From assembly GCA_041744795.1 (NCBI GenBank), contig JBGTKD010000015.1, positions 1 to 17,814 of the forward strand: a stretch of 17,814 bases of DNA, written 5' to 3'. The notes below the pieces were generated by a model. The model searched no databases, was not told the DNA's origin, and saw only the letters and a list, made by a program, of their open reading frames with translations. Shown piece by piece: positions 1 through 5,958 of this stretch (position 1 is its first letter; the number at the start of each line of letters is the position of its first letter). The position numbers and the translations under genes are program-made. Origin of the DNA: DATHWB01 sp041744795 (lineage in GTDB: Bacteria; Actinomycetota; Acidimicrobiia; Spongiisociales; ZC4RG35).

Positions 1-56
1 TGCCCATGCCGGGCGTACCCCCCCTCGGCCGGCTTCGCCGACCGGGCCACGCGAAT

Positions 57-159
57 GATCTAATCGACGGGGTCGCTCCGCACACCGCCCCCCTCGGCCG
101 GCGTCGCCGGCCGGTCCCCCCAGACTCCTTCGCTGCGCTCAGCCGAGGGGGGACAAACT
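57..159. repeat. GC-rich hairpin intergenic repeat, left copy 1
   Basis: Intergenic repeat unit opening with gatctaatcgacgggg and ending in gacaaact. It contains a perfect 11-bp inverted repeat (88-98 against 142-152, CCCCCCTCGGC/GCCGAGGGGGG), a nested palindrome with 8-bp arms (96-103 against 105-112), and a second stem GTCCCCCC (114-121) with GGGGGGAC (147-154). The loop carries TCGCTGCGCTC, which recurs in both right-flank copies. A further partial unit (ccccccctcggccggcttcgccg) precedes it at about 18-40. No open reading frame here looks coding. The function is unknown; a dispersed palindromic element of REP/MITE type is the simplest reading. Confidence 0.75.
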
Positions 160-160
160 T

Positions 161-210
161 TCGCTCACCGCCCCCCTCGGCCGGCTACACCGGGCGAGGG
201 GGGACAGACT
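161..210. repeat. Truncated hairpin repeat, left copy 2, abutting the hemW stop
   Basis: A shortened version of the unit just before it, directly abutting it. It has a perfect 9-bp stem CCCCCCTCG (171-179) with CGAGGGGGG (195-203) and ends in gacagact, one base before the hemW stop codon. Seen from hemW the hairpin begins about 8 nt after the stop, so it could act as a terminator. It has no following U-run, so a classical intrinsic terminator is not shown. Confidence 0.6.
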
Positions 211-211
211 C

Positions 212-1366
212 TCAGGCTGGTGCGTCTAGGGCGAGCAGGGTTCGCAGCACCTCGTCTGTCAGAAGTGGGCGGGTTATGACTAGACGACTTCCCTGAATGG
301 CGATCACGCCGTGGTCGGCGAGTCTGGTCCCTGCGGTGCTCGCCATGAGGGCTTGGCCCCCAACACCGATCTCCGCGCCGTTGGTCCGGCGCAGACCGAC
401 GAACAAGCGCTCGATCTCCGATGCCCAACCGTCGATCAGATCCGCTGTTTGAACAGGTCCGATTCCCTGTTCCACCCGGTCAAGATATGTGTCGAGTCTT
501 CTGACGTTCGCTGTGCGCATCCCTCCACGAAACCCGTGGGCACCGACCCCAAATGCCAAGTAGTCGGCGTGACCCCAAACCGCTGCGTTGTATCGACAGT
601 GATGACCCGGACGGGCGAAATTCGAGACTTCATAGCGCTCATAGCCTGCCTGGCCGAGCAGGTTAGAGGCCATCTCCCAGCGATCGGCCTGAACGTCGGC
701 GTCCGGCTCAGGAGCGCCACGGCGCACCTCCTTCCAGAGCACAGTCGCCGGCTCGACGGTCAGTGAGTAGGTGGATACATGCTGTGGTCCAAGATCGCTG
801 GCCGTTTGCAGCGAAGCCCGCCAGGATTCAGTTGTCTCGGCGGGCGAGCCGAAGATGAGATCGAAGGACACAGACTCGAAACCAGCGGACAGAACGGCCT
901 CGGTCGCCGCGACGGCTTGGGCAGCGGTGTGTACCCGACCCAATGCCCCCAGCACCTGGTCGTCGAAAGACTGGACTCCGAGGGAGACCCGGGTGAAGCC
1001 GATACTCGCCAGGTCCGACGCGGTCTTGTGATCCAGGTCCTCGGGGTTGGCCTCCAGGGTCACCTCGGCACTCTCGACGATTCCGTGAGATGCCCTGATC
1101 GCCTGCAGAATCGTGCTCAGCCGGGTGGAACCGATCCGGCTCGGGGTGCCTCCTCCGACAAAAACCGCATCGAGGGCCCTCCACGGTGGCGTTGACTCGA
1201 TGTCGCGGACGAGCGCAGCCACGTATCGGTCGACGACATCGTCTCGACCGGCGACAACGGTGAAGTCGCAGTACGGACAGATGCGGGCACAGAAGGGAAT
1301 GTGAACGTAGGCCGAGGCAAGGTCGGCCGCCGCCTCGACCGAAGCGGCCGAGGCACTGGAGATCAC
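212..1366 (-). CDS. hemW: HemW, radical SAM heme chaperone (HemN/coproporphyrinogen oxidase-like)
   Basis: A 384-residue radical SAM protein. The motif VHIPFCARICPYCDF near residues 21-35 gives the CxxxCxxC iron-sulfur ligands (C26, C30, C33). The CPYCDF form and the lack of an N-terminal HemN extension favour HemW, a heme-binding chaperone thought to hand heme to respiratory enzymes, over true oxygen-independent coproporphyrinogen oxidase. A GGGTPS motif follows, and the C-terminus is HemN_C-like. The GTG start at 1366 overlaps the lepA stop as GTGA, with AGGT upstream as a weak ribosome site. The reading frame stays open to 1498, but that would overlap lepA by 136 nt. lepA-hemW is a classic pair, so the two are probably co-transcribed and translationally coupled. 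The usual downstream hrcA-dnaJ is absent; repeats follow instead. Confidence 0.93.
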   Translation of the reverse strand: MISSASAASVEAAADLASAYVHIPFCARICPYCDFTVVAGRDDVVDRYVAALVRDIESTPPWRALDAVFVGGGTPSRIGSTRLSTILQAIRASHGIVESAEVTLEANPEDLDHKTASDLASIGFTRVSLGVQSFDDQVLGALGRVHTAAQAVAATEAVLSAGFESVSFDLIFGSPAETTESWRASLQTASDLGPQHVSTYSLTVEPATVLWKEVRRGAPEPDADVQADRWEMASNLLGQAGYERYEVSNFARPGHHCRYNAAVWGHADYLAFGVGAHGFRGGMRTANVRRLDTYLDRVEQGIGPVQTADLIDGWASEIERLFVGLRRTNGAEIGVGGQALMASTAGTRLADHGVIAIQGSRLVITRPLLTDEVLRTLLALDAPA

Positions 1367-3165
1367 TCGTCTACCTGGAGAGCGGCCACAAAGGCTTCCG
1401 GGGGGACTTCGACGGACCCGACCATCTTCATCCGCTTCTTGCCTTCTTTCTGCTTCTCGAGCAGCTTGCGCTTGCGACTGATATCGCCTCCGTAACACTT
1501 CGCCGTTACGTCCTTGCGTCGGGCCTTGACAGTCTCTCGCGCAATGATCCGGCCTCCAATCGCCGCCTGGATGGGAATGTCGAACATCTGGCGGGGAATC
1601 AGCTTCTTGAGGCGTTCGACCATCATCTTCCCGTAGTCATAGGACTTGTCCCGATGAACGATTGACGAGAAGGCATCAACCGGGGTGGCGTTCAACAGCA
1701 CGTCCACTTTCACCAGATCGGATGGCTGGTAACCGTCCTGTTCGTAGTCGAGAGATGCGTACCCCTTGGTGCGCGACTTGAGGTTGTCGTAGAAGTCGAA
1801 GACGATCTCGGCCAACGGGATGCGGTAGGTCAGTTCCACCCTCTCCGGACTCAAATAGGTCATCGTCCCCATCTCCCCGCGACGGTTCGTGACCAATTCC
1901 ATGATCGTGCCAATGAATTCGGCAGGGCTCAGGATCATCGCTCGCAGGTACGGTTCGGATATGGCCCGAATCCCTGCGGGGTCGGGAAGGTCCTGAGGGG
2001 AACGGATGTCCAGGCGCGAGCCGTCGGTCATCTCGACCTGATAGGCGACCGATGGAGCGGTCGCTACTAGGTCGAGGTCGTATTCACGTTCGAGACGCTC
2101 TCGCACGATCTCCATGTGAAGCAGGCCCAGGAAGCCTGCCCGGAAGCCAAAGCCAAGTGCCTTGGAAGATTCGGGCTCGTAGACCAGCGAGGAGTCGTTG
2201 AGACGGAGTTTCTCGAGCGCCTCCCGAAGATTCTCGAAGTCAGCGCCATCGGTGGGGAAGATGCCCGAAAACACCATTGGCTTGGGCTCCTCGTAACCGG
2301 GAAGGGCTTCCCGTGAGGGTTTGACGGCCGAAGTCACCGTGTCACCAACCTTGATCAGGTCGATTTCTTTGACACCCGTTATCAGATACCCGACCTCTCC
2401 GGGGCCGAGCGTCTCGACCGGAGAAGCTTTCGGCGTGAGCACTCCGATCTCAGAGACTCCCTGCTCGTCGCCAGTCGCCATGAACCGCACCTGCTGTCCC
2501 CTCGACATCCGCCCATCGACGATCCGGATCGAGCAAACAACACCCCGATAGGCGTCAAAGTGTGAGTCGAAGACGAGTGCCCGCAGCGGTGCATTCGGAT
2601 CTCCCTGCGGTGGCGGGACGTCGCGCACAAGTCTTTCGAGCAGATCCTCGACACCCTCGCCGGTCTTGGCCGATATACGTAGGACGTCATCCGGTTCCCC
2701 GCCGAGGATGTTGACTATTTCGCCCGCGACGCGATCGGGATCGGCGGCAGGGAGGTCGATCTTGTTGAGTGCAGGCACGATCTCCAGACCCGCTTCGATC
2801 GCCAGGTATGCGTTTGCCAGAGTCTGAGCCTGCACGCCCTGGGCGGCATCGGCCACGAGCAGCGCACCCTCACATGCGGCGAGCGACCGTGAGACCTCGT
2901 AGGAGAAATCGACGTGGCCGGGCGTGTCGATCAGATGAATGATGTACTCGCGACCATCACGCGCCGTGTATCTGAGCCGGACGTTGTTGGCTTTGATCGT
3001 GATTCCGCGTTCACGCTCCAGGTCCATTGTGTCGAGGACCTGGTCCCGCATCTCCCGTTCGGTGATCGCCCCCGTCCGCTCGAGCAAGCGGTCGGCGAGG
3101 GTCGACTTCCCGTGGTCGATGTGGGCAATGATGCTGAAGTTACGGATGCGCGACTGATCGATCAT
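1363..3165 (-). CDS. lepA: Elongation factor 4 (LepA), ribosomal back-translocase GTPase
   Basis: A 600-residue translational GTPase of normal family length. The G1 P-loop is AHIDHGKST (residues 14-22), followed by RERGITIKAN (switch region), DTPGH (G3) and NKID (G4). The LepA-specific C-terminal region is present, with KCYGGDISRKRKLLEKQKEGKKRMK near the end. It acts on ribosomes, and roles in back-translocation and initiation have been proposed. I chose the ATG at 3165 because MIDQSRIRNFSIIAH is the family's usual start. The frame stays open to a GTG at 3261, which would add 32 residues with no obvious conserved content. A TACAAT -10 hexamer on this strand (3199-3204) lies inside that extension, which favours the shorter form. 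The 3' end overlaps hemW by 4 nt. Confidence 0.95.
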   Translation of the reverse strand: MIDQSRIRNFSIIAHIDHGKSTLADRLLERTGAITEREMRDQVLDTMDLERERGITIKANNVRLRYTARDGREYIIHLIDTPGHVDFSYEVSRSLAACEGALLVADAAQGVQAQTLANAYLAIEAGLEIVPALNKIDLPAADPDRVAGEIVNILGGEPDDVLRISAKTGEGVEDLLERLVRDVPPPQGDPNAPLRALVFDSHFDAYRGVVCSIRIVDGRMSRGQQVRFMATGDEQGVSEIGVLTPKASPVETLGPGEVGYLITGVKEIDLIKVGDTVTSAVKPSREALPGYEEPKPMVFSGIFPTDGADFENLREALEKLRLNDSSLVYEPESSKALGFGFRAGFLGLLHMEIVRERLEREYDLDLVATAPSVAYQVEMTDGSRLDIRSPQDLPDPAGIRAISEPYLRAMILSPAEFIGTIMELVTNRRGEMGTMTYLSPERVELTYRIPLAEIVFDFYDNLKSRTKGYASLDYEQDGYQPSDLVKVDVLLNATPVDAFSSIVHRDKSYDYGKMMVERLKKLIPRQMFDIPIQAAIGGRIIARETVKARRKDVTAKCYGGDISRKRKLLEKQKEGKKRMKMVGSVEVPPEAFVAALQVDE

Positions 3166-3198
3166 GAGGTTGGGTTGACCGCCTGGCGGCCAGATGCG

Positions 3199-3204
3199 AT
3201 TGTA
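3199..3204 (-). promoter_or_regulatory. Candidate lepA -10 box (TACAAT)
   Basis: TACAAT on the minus strand would put the transcript start near 3192, about 27 nt before the lepA ATG at 3165. No good -35 hexamer is seen 17 nt further upstream. The site overlaps the candidate -35 of rpsT on the other strand. Confidence 0.4.
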
Positions 3205-3229
3205 CCGGTCGTCGCGGCCCTGGTAGATT
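3200..3229 (+). promoter_or_regulatory. Candidate rpsT promoter (TTGTAC, N18, extended -10 TGGTAGATT)
   Basis: TTGTAC at 3200-3205 and TAGATT at 3224-3229 are separated by 18 nt, and the -10 is preceded by an extended TGG. This predicts a 5' leader of roughly 87 nt before rpsT, a length that would leave room for S20 feedback control, though no structure was established. Confidence 0.4.
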
Positions 3230-3322
3230 GCCCCCTCCGGTAGCGGCTTCCTGTCGCCCACCGTCCCGGGACGACTCAGACACTCGGGCGGTCACGCGGA
3301 AAGATCTCAAGAGGAATCTCTC

Positions 3323-3577
3323 ATGGCCAACATCAAGTCACAGATCAAGCGCAATCGTCAGAACGAAAAGCGCCGTCAGCGCAACAAGTCAGTCCGGTCC
3401 GAGTTGAAGACCCGCGAAAAGCAGGTCCTTGGCGCCGACGCTGAAACCGCGGATGACGCCTTCCGGCTCGCCCAGAAGAAGATCGACCAGGCCGCCTCCA
3501 AAGGCGTACTGCACAAAAAGGCCGCGGCTCGTAAGAAGTCGCGCCTGGCCAAGCGCGCCGCCGCAGTCTCGGAATAG
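3323..3577 (+). CDS. rpsT: 30S ribosomal protein S20
   Basis: A small, very basic protein (84 residues) with the family's signature start MANIKSQIKRNRQNEKRR and a C-terminal lysine/arginine/alanine-rich helix (KKAAARKKSRLAKRAAA). It binds 16S rRNA early in 30S assembly. A clear ribosome binding site GAGGA (3311-3315) lies 7 nt before the ATG. It is transcribed divergently from lepA and convergently with holA, whose stop lies 29 nt beyond the rpsT stop. The rpsT/holA/lepA neighbourhood is a conserved bacterial gene order. Nothing unusual in length or composition. Confidence 0.97.
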   Translation: MANIKSQIKRNRQNEKRRQRNKSVRSELKTREKQVLGADAETADDAFRLAQKKIDQAASKGVLHKKAAARKKSRLAKRAAAVSE

Positions 3578-3602
3578 ACCCAGCGGTCCCCGGCACGGCC
3601 TT

Positions 3603-3617
3603 CCGGTCAGCGACCGG
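3603..3617. terminator. Weak candidate hairpin between convergent rpsT and holA
   Basis: CCGGTC-AGC-GACCGG forms a perfect 6-bp stem with a 3-nt loop in the convergent rpsT/holA junction, overlapping the holA stop codon. There is no T-run on either side, so it is at best a weak bidirectional terminator. Confidence 0.25.
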
Positions 3618-4581
3618 ACATCCAGCGTGACATCGCCACAGTCAGCCGTTCCATCGTGATGCGGTGCATGGGTTCTGGTGCGGACTTCAGGATCCGATCC
3701 GCTCGCACCAAGGCATCCACCGCTTGACGCAAACTGGAGTCCTTCACCCTTGCCCGATTCCTCCAGAGAAACTCGATCGACCTGTCGTTGGTGCGCGCTC
3801 CCATGTGTGAACGGAATTCCTCCACGTCGGATGCAGACAGGGCCAGGGCACGTCGCCTCACTTCGCTCTCGAGCGCGCTGAGCAACACCAGCGGATGGGT
3901 GTGGGTGAGCAGGTCCCCAAGTCTTCGTAGGGCATCGCCCGTGTTCCCCTTGGTCACTGCATCTGTGTAGAGCCAGGTCGGTTCGTTCGGCCTGTTCTTG
4001 AATCGGTCCTTGATCAGATCCGCGGTGAGTTTCTCACCTGTCTCGGCCAGCTGGTCCAAGGCTTGTCCGATTGAGGCAGTGTCGGTTCCGAAACGTTGGA
4101 TGAGGACTTCGGCTCCTGCCCCGTCAATCGCCAATCCCCGCTTACGTATCTCGTCGATGAGCCAGGTCTGGCTGTCGCGTTCTCGTAGCTTTCTGAACGA
4201 GACCACCTCGGCACTCGCCTTCAGGACTTTGGCAAGAGCCGCAGGAACAGCGCCCTCCGACACGATCACCAGGGCCACCGCTTCCGGGTCCATCGTTTCG
4301 ATCAGACCAGCGAGCACCTTGGCTTCGTCTGCGGTCAGTTGGTTGGCGTCAACAATCAGGAGCCCAGAGACCCCTCCGAAGAGCGATGCCGACTGCAAGA
4401 CGGGGATGGCCGGTTCAATCTCGGCTCTCACCGAGCCCGAACCCTCCTCCCCACCCCCGCGTCCAGGAACATCGATGCGGATGGTCTCGTCCGCCTCGGA
4501 GAGGAAATCCTTCGCTCTGTTGAGCATCAGATCTCGTTCACCGGGCCCGGCGTTGGAAGGTCCTGAGAGGTGGAGGATCAC
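3607..4581 (-). CDS. holA: DNA polymerase III subunit delta (clamp loader)
   Basis: A 324-residue protein matching the length and layout of the delta subunit. It opens VILHLSGPSNAGPGERDLMLNRAKDFL, where a degenerate nucleotide-binding loop is normal for delta. An AAA+-like middle follows (SLFGGVSGLLIVDANQL, then VALVIVSEGAVPAALAKVLKA), then the helical collar domain. Delta opens the beta sliding clamp within the clamp-loader complex. The GTG at 4581 is preferred. A TACGCT -10 box ends 6 nt upstream, implying a leaderless transcript, and a start at 4674 would add an unconserved 31 residues that overlap the neighbouring gene. A 343-residue frame on the opposite strand is a shadow of this gene. 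Adjacent rpsT and nearby comEC support the call. Confidence 0.9.
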   Translation of the reverse strand: MILHLSGPSNAGPGERDLMLNRAKDFLSEADETIRIDVPGRGGGEEGSGSVRAEIEPAIPVLQSASLFGGVSGLLIVDANQLTADEAKVLAGLIETMDPEAVALVIVSEGAVPAALAKVLKASAEVVSFRKLRERDSQTWLIDEIRKRGLAIDGAGAEVLIQRFGTDTASIGQALDQLAETGEKLTADLIKDRFKNRPNEPTWLYTDAVTKGNTGDALRRLGDLLTHTHPLVLLSALESEVRRRALALSASDVEEFRSHMGARTNDRSIEFLWRNRARVKDSSLRQAVDALVRADRILKSAPEPMHRITMERLTVAMSRWMSGR

Positions 4582-4587
4582 AGAGCG

Positions 4588-4593
4588 AGCGTA
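4588..4593 (-). promoter_or_regulatory. Candidate holA -10 box (TACGCT), leaderless start
   Basis: TACGCT fits TANNNT and ends 6 nt before the GTG at 4581, the spacing expected if transcription starts at or very near the start codon. No Shine-Dalgarno sequence and no clear -35 hexamer are seen. Confidence 0.4.
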
Positions 4594-4645
4594 CCGCCTG
4601 GGGGTGACACCGGACCCGGGCCAGTCCGAGTTGATCGCCGGACCG

Positions 4646-5131
4646 TCAGGGCCCAACGAGCAGAGAACCACCAAACTCGGTCACACCCTCGGGAAGTCTG
4701 AGCGCGATACGGCGCTCCTCGGCAGACCCGGCGTCGATCCGACCGATGTCGACTGGAATTCGGGCGCCGACGACTCCCAGTTCCACGGTTCCGAACCAGT
4801 CGTTCTCAGATTGGTTGTCCACCGTGATGACCACGTCGATGTCGGCCGATTCCGAAGGACCCACACCTATCTGCACGTCCAGTCCACCGCAGAGGGTTGC
4901 GGGGCCGTCTGCGGTTATGACCGAGGAACCGGTGACTATCGGCTCCTCTCCTTCGAGCAGGATTACCTGGAACGGCGTGTCGACACGCTCGGTGCAGCTG
5001 AGTACGTGAGTGAGACCCCTCAAACTTGACTGGGTCACTGGGATGAGAAAGACCACGAACAGGGCAACCAGCGCGAGACGAGAGCGAAGTAGTGCGGGCA
5101 CAAGCGCAGTGTCGACTTTCAGATGATGCAT
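4646..5131 (-). CDS. Hypothetical single-pass membrane or secreted protein
   Basis: I do not recognise the family. The 161-residue protein has a short basic N-terminus, one hydrophobic segment at about residues 18-32 (LALVALFVVFLIPV), and then a region with alternating beta-type patterns (VVITVDNQ, GTVELGVVGARIPVDIG) and only two cysteines (46 and 81). This would fit an anchored or exported domain with an immunoglobulin-like beta fold, but that is inference. The ATG at 5131 is preferred over a TTG at 5185, which would run into the divergent gene. Only 35 nt separate it from that gene (start 5167), so the two may share control. holA follows after 64 nt but has its own -10 candidate. Confidence 0.65.
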   Translation of the reverse strand: MHHLKVDTALVPALLRSRLALVALFVVFLIPVTQSSLRGLTHVLSCTERVDTPFQVILLEGEEPIVTGSSVITADGPATLCGGLDVQIGVGPSESADIDVVITVDNQSENDWFGTVELGVVGARIPVDIGRIDAGSAEERRIALRLPEGVTEFGGSLLVGP

Positions 5132-5152
5132 GTCAACGACCGACGCTGCGCG

Positions 5153-5158
5153 TACACT
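5153..5158 (+). promoter_or_regulatory. Candidate -10 box (TACACT) for the GGDEF-like gene
   Basis: TACACT ends 8 nt before the ATG at 5167, with no Shine-Dalgarno between them, consistent with a leaderless mRNA. TGTCAA at 5131-5136 is a weak -35 candidate 16 nt upstream. Confidence 0.4.
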
Positions 5159-5166
5159 CGCCGTCG

Positions 5167-5958
5167 ATGGCTTCTCCTCGCACAATGACCGTGCGCCGTG
5201 CGCGCGACATAACCCTGCTCGTCGGTCTTCTGATCATTGGCCTGGTCGTCGTGACCATGGTCCTCCGGGACGTAGACCCAATTGAGATCGTCGCCACGGT
5301 GGCATTCGCTCCCGTCTTCGTCGCTTTCCTCTTCTTTGGGTGGAAGTCCGGATTGGCAGTAGGCGCGCTGGCAGCGGTGGGTTACATCGTCATGCGGATG
5401 CCCGCCATCTCGGTGGTAGGCGTCGGTCCTCTGTTCGGAACTATTTCCTCCCGAGTGCTCGGCTACGTGGCATTTGGAGGACTCGGGGGTTGGGCCGCCG
5501 AGCAGTTACAGGCGGCCATCGACAAGTTGGAACTCCACGACGAGATCGACGACGCGAGTGGATTGGGCAACGCTCGTGCCGCTCTGGGTGTCATCGATAG
5601 GGAAAGAGCAAGAGCGCTGCGATACGAGAAACTCGTCTCTGTCATCGAATGCACATTCGAGATCCCAGACCCAGTGTCCGAAAAGATTGCCGCTTCCACT
5701 CTGCGACAACTGGGCTCGGCAATCGCCCACAGCGTTCGGGCATCGGATCACGCTTCGCATATCAAGGACGGCGACCTCCACCGTTTGGTGATCGTGCTGC
5801 CCGAGACCGGATCGGTGGGCGCCGAGACCGTAGCGACAAACCTCGACCGCGAGGTCAGAGCCCGAATTGGAGTGGCCACAGATGTCGCGGTGCTGACCCT
5901 TCCCGGCGACGATGAAAAGGTCGAACTGATGCTCCAGTCGATCTCAGCCTTGGTGTGA
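5167..5958 (+). CDS. Membrane protein with degenerate GGDEF-like domain
   Basis: A 263-residue protein. Residues 15-110 hold about four hydrophobic segments (ITLLVGLLIIGLVVV, IVATVAFAPVFVAFLFF, GLAVGALAAVGYIV, and a glycine-rich segment near 83-110). The rest resembles a diguanylate cyclase fold. DEIDDASGLGNARAAL (125-140) echoes the D-LTGL-NRR entry, and RERARALRYEKLVSVI (145-160) echoes the ER-RA-RY strand. IKDGDLHRLVIVLPET (199-214) sits where RxGGDEF-LLPET should be. The GGDEF residues and the metal-binding D/N positions are missing, so c-di-GMP synthesis is unlikely; a sensor or binding role is inference. The ATG at 5167 is chosen from TACACT spacing; the frame opens upstream at 5092, overlapping the divergent gene. 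The 3' end overlaps comEC by 15 nt, convergently. Confidence 0.7.
   Translation: MASPRTMTVRRARDITLLVGLLIIGLVVVTMVLRDVDPIEIVATVAFAPVFVAFLFFGWKSGLAVGALAAVGYIVMRMPAISVVGVGPLFGTISSRVLGYVAFGGLGGWAAEQLQAAIDKLELHDEIDDASGLGNARAALGVIDRERARALRYEKLVSVIECTFEIPDPVSEKIAASTLRQLGSAIAHSVRASDHASHIKDGDLHRLVIVLPETGSVGAETVATNLDREVRARIGVATDVAVLTLPGDDEKVELMLQSISALV

Noticed and set aside
57..210. CRISPR-like array
   Set aside because: Repeats are long, internally palindromic and directly abutting without uniform spacers, and no cas genes are present.
6..428. Short frames of 96 and 87 residues in the left flank
   Set aside because: They run through the GC-rich palindromic repeats and into hemW; composition reflects the repeats and nothing resembles a protein family.
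3166..3261. N-terminal extension of LepA from a GTG at 3261
   Set aside because: No ribosome site or suitably spaced -10 for that GTG; the region carries a TACAAT -10 and family members usually begin near MIDQ. Kept as an alternative only.
3998..5029. 343-residue open frame on the plus strand
   Set aside because: Lies antisense to holA and the neighbouring minus-strand gene, is rich in serine, arginine and proline as expected for a shadow frame in GC-rich DNA, and has no recognisable motif.
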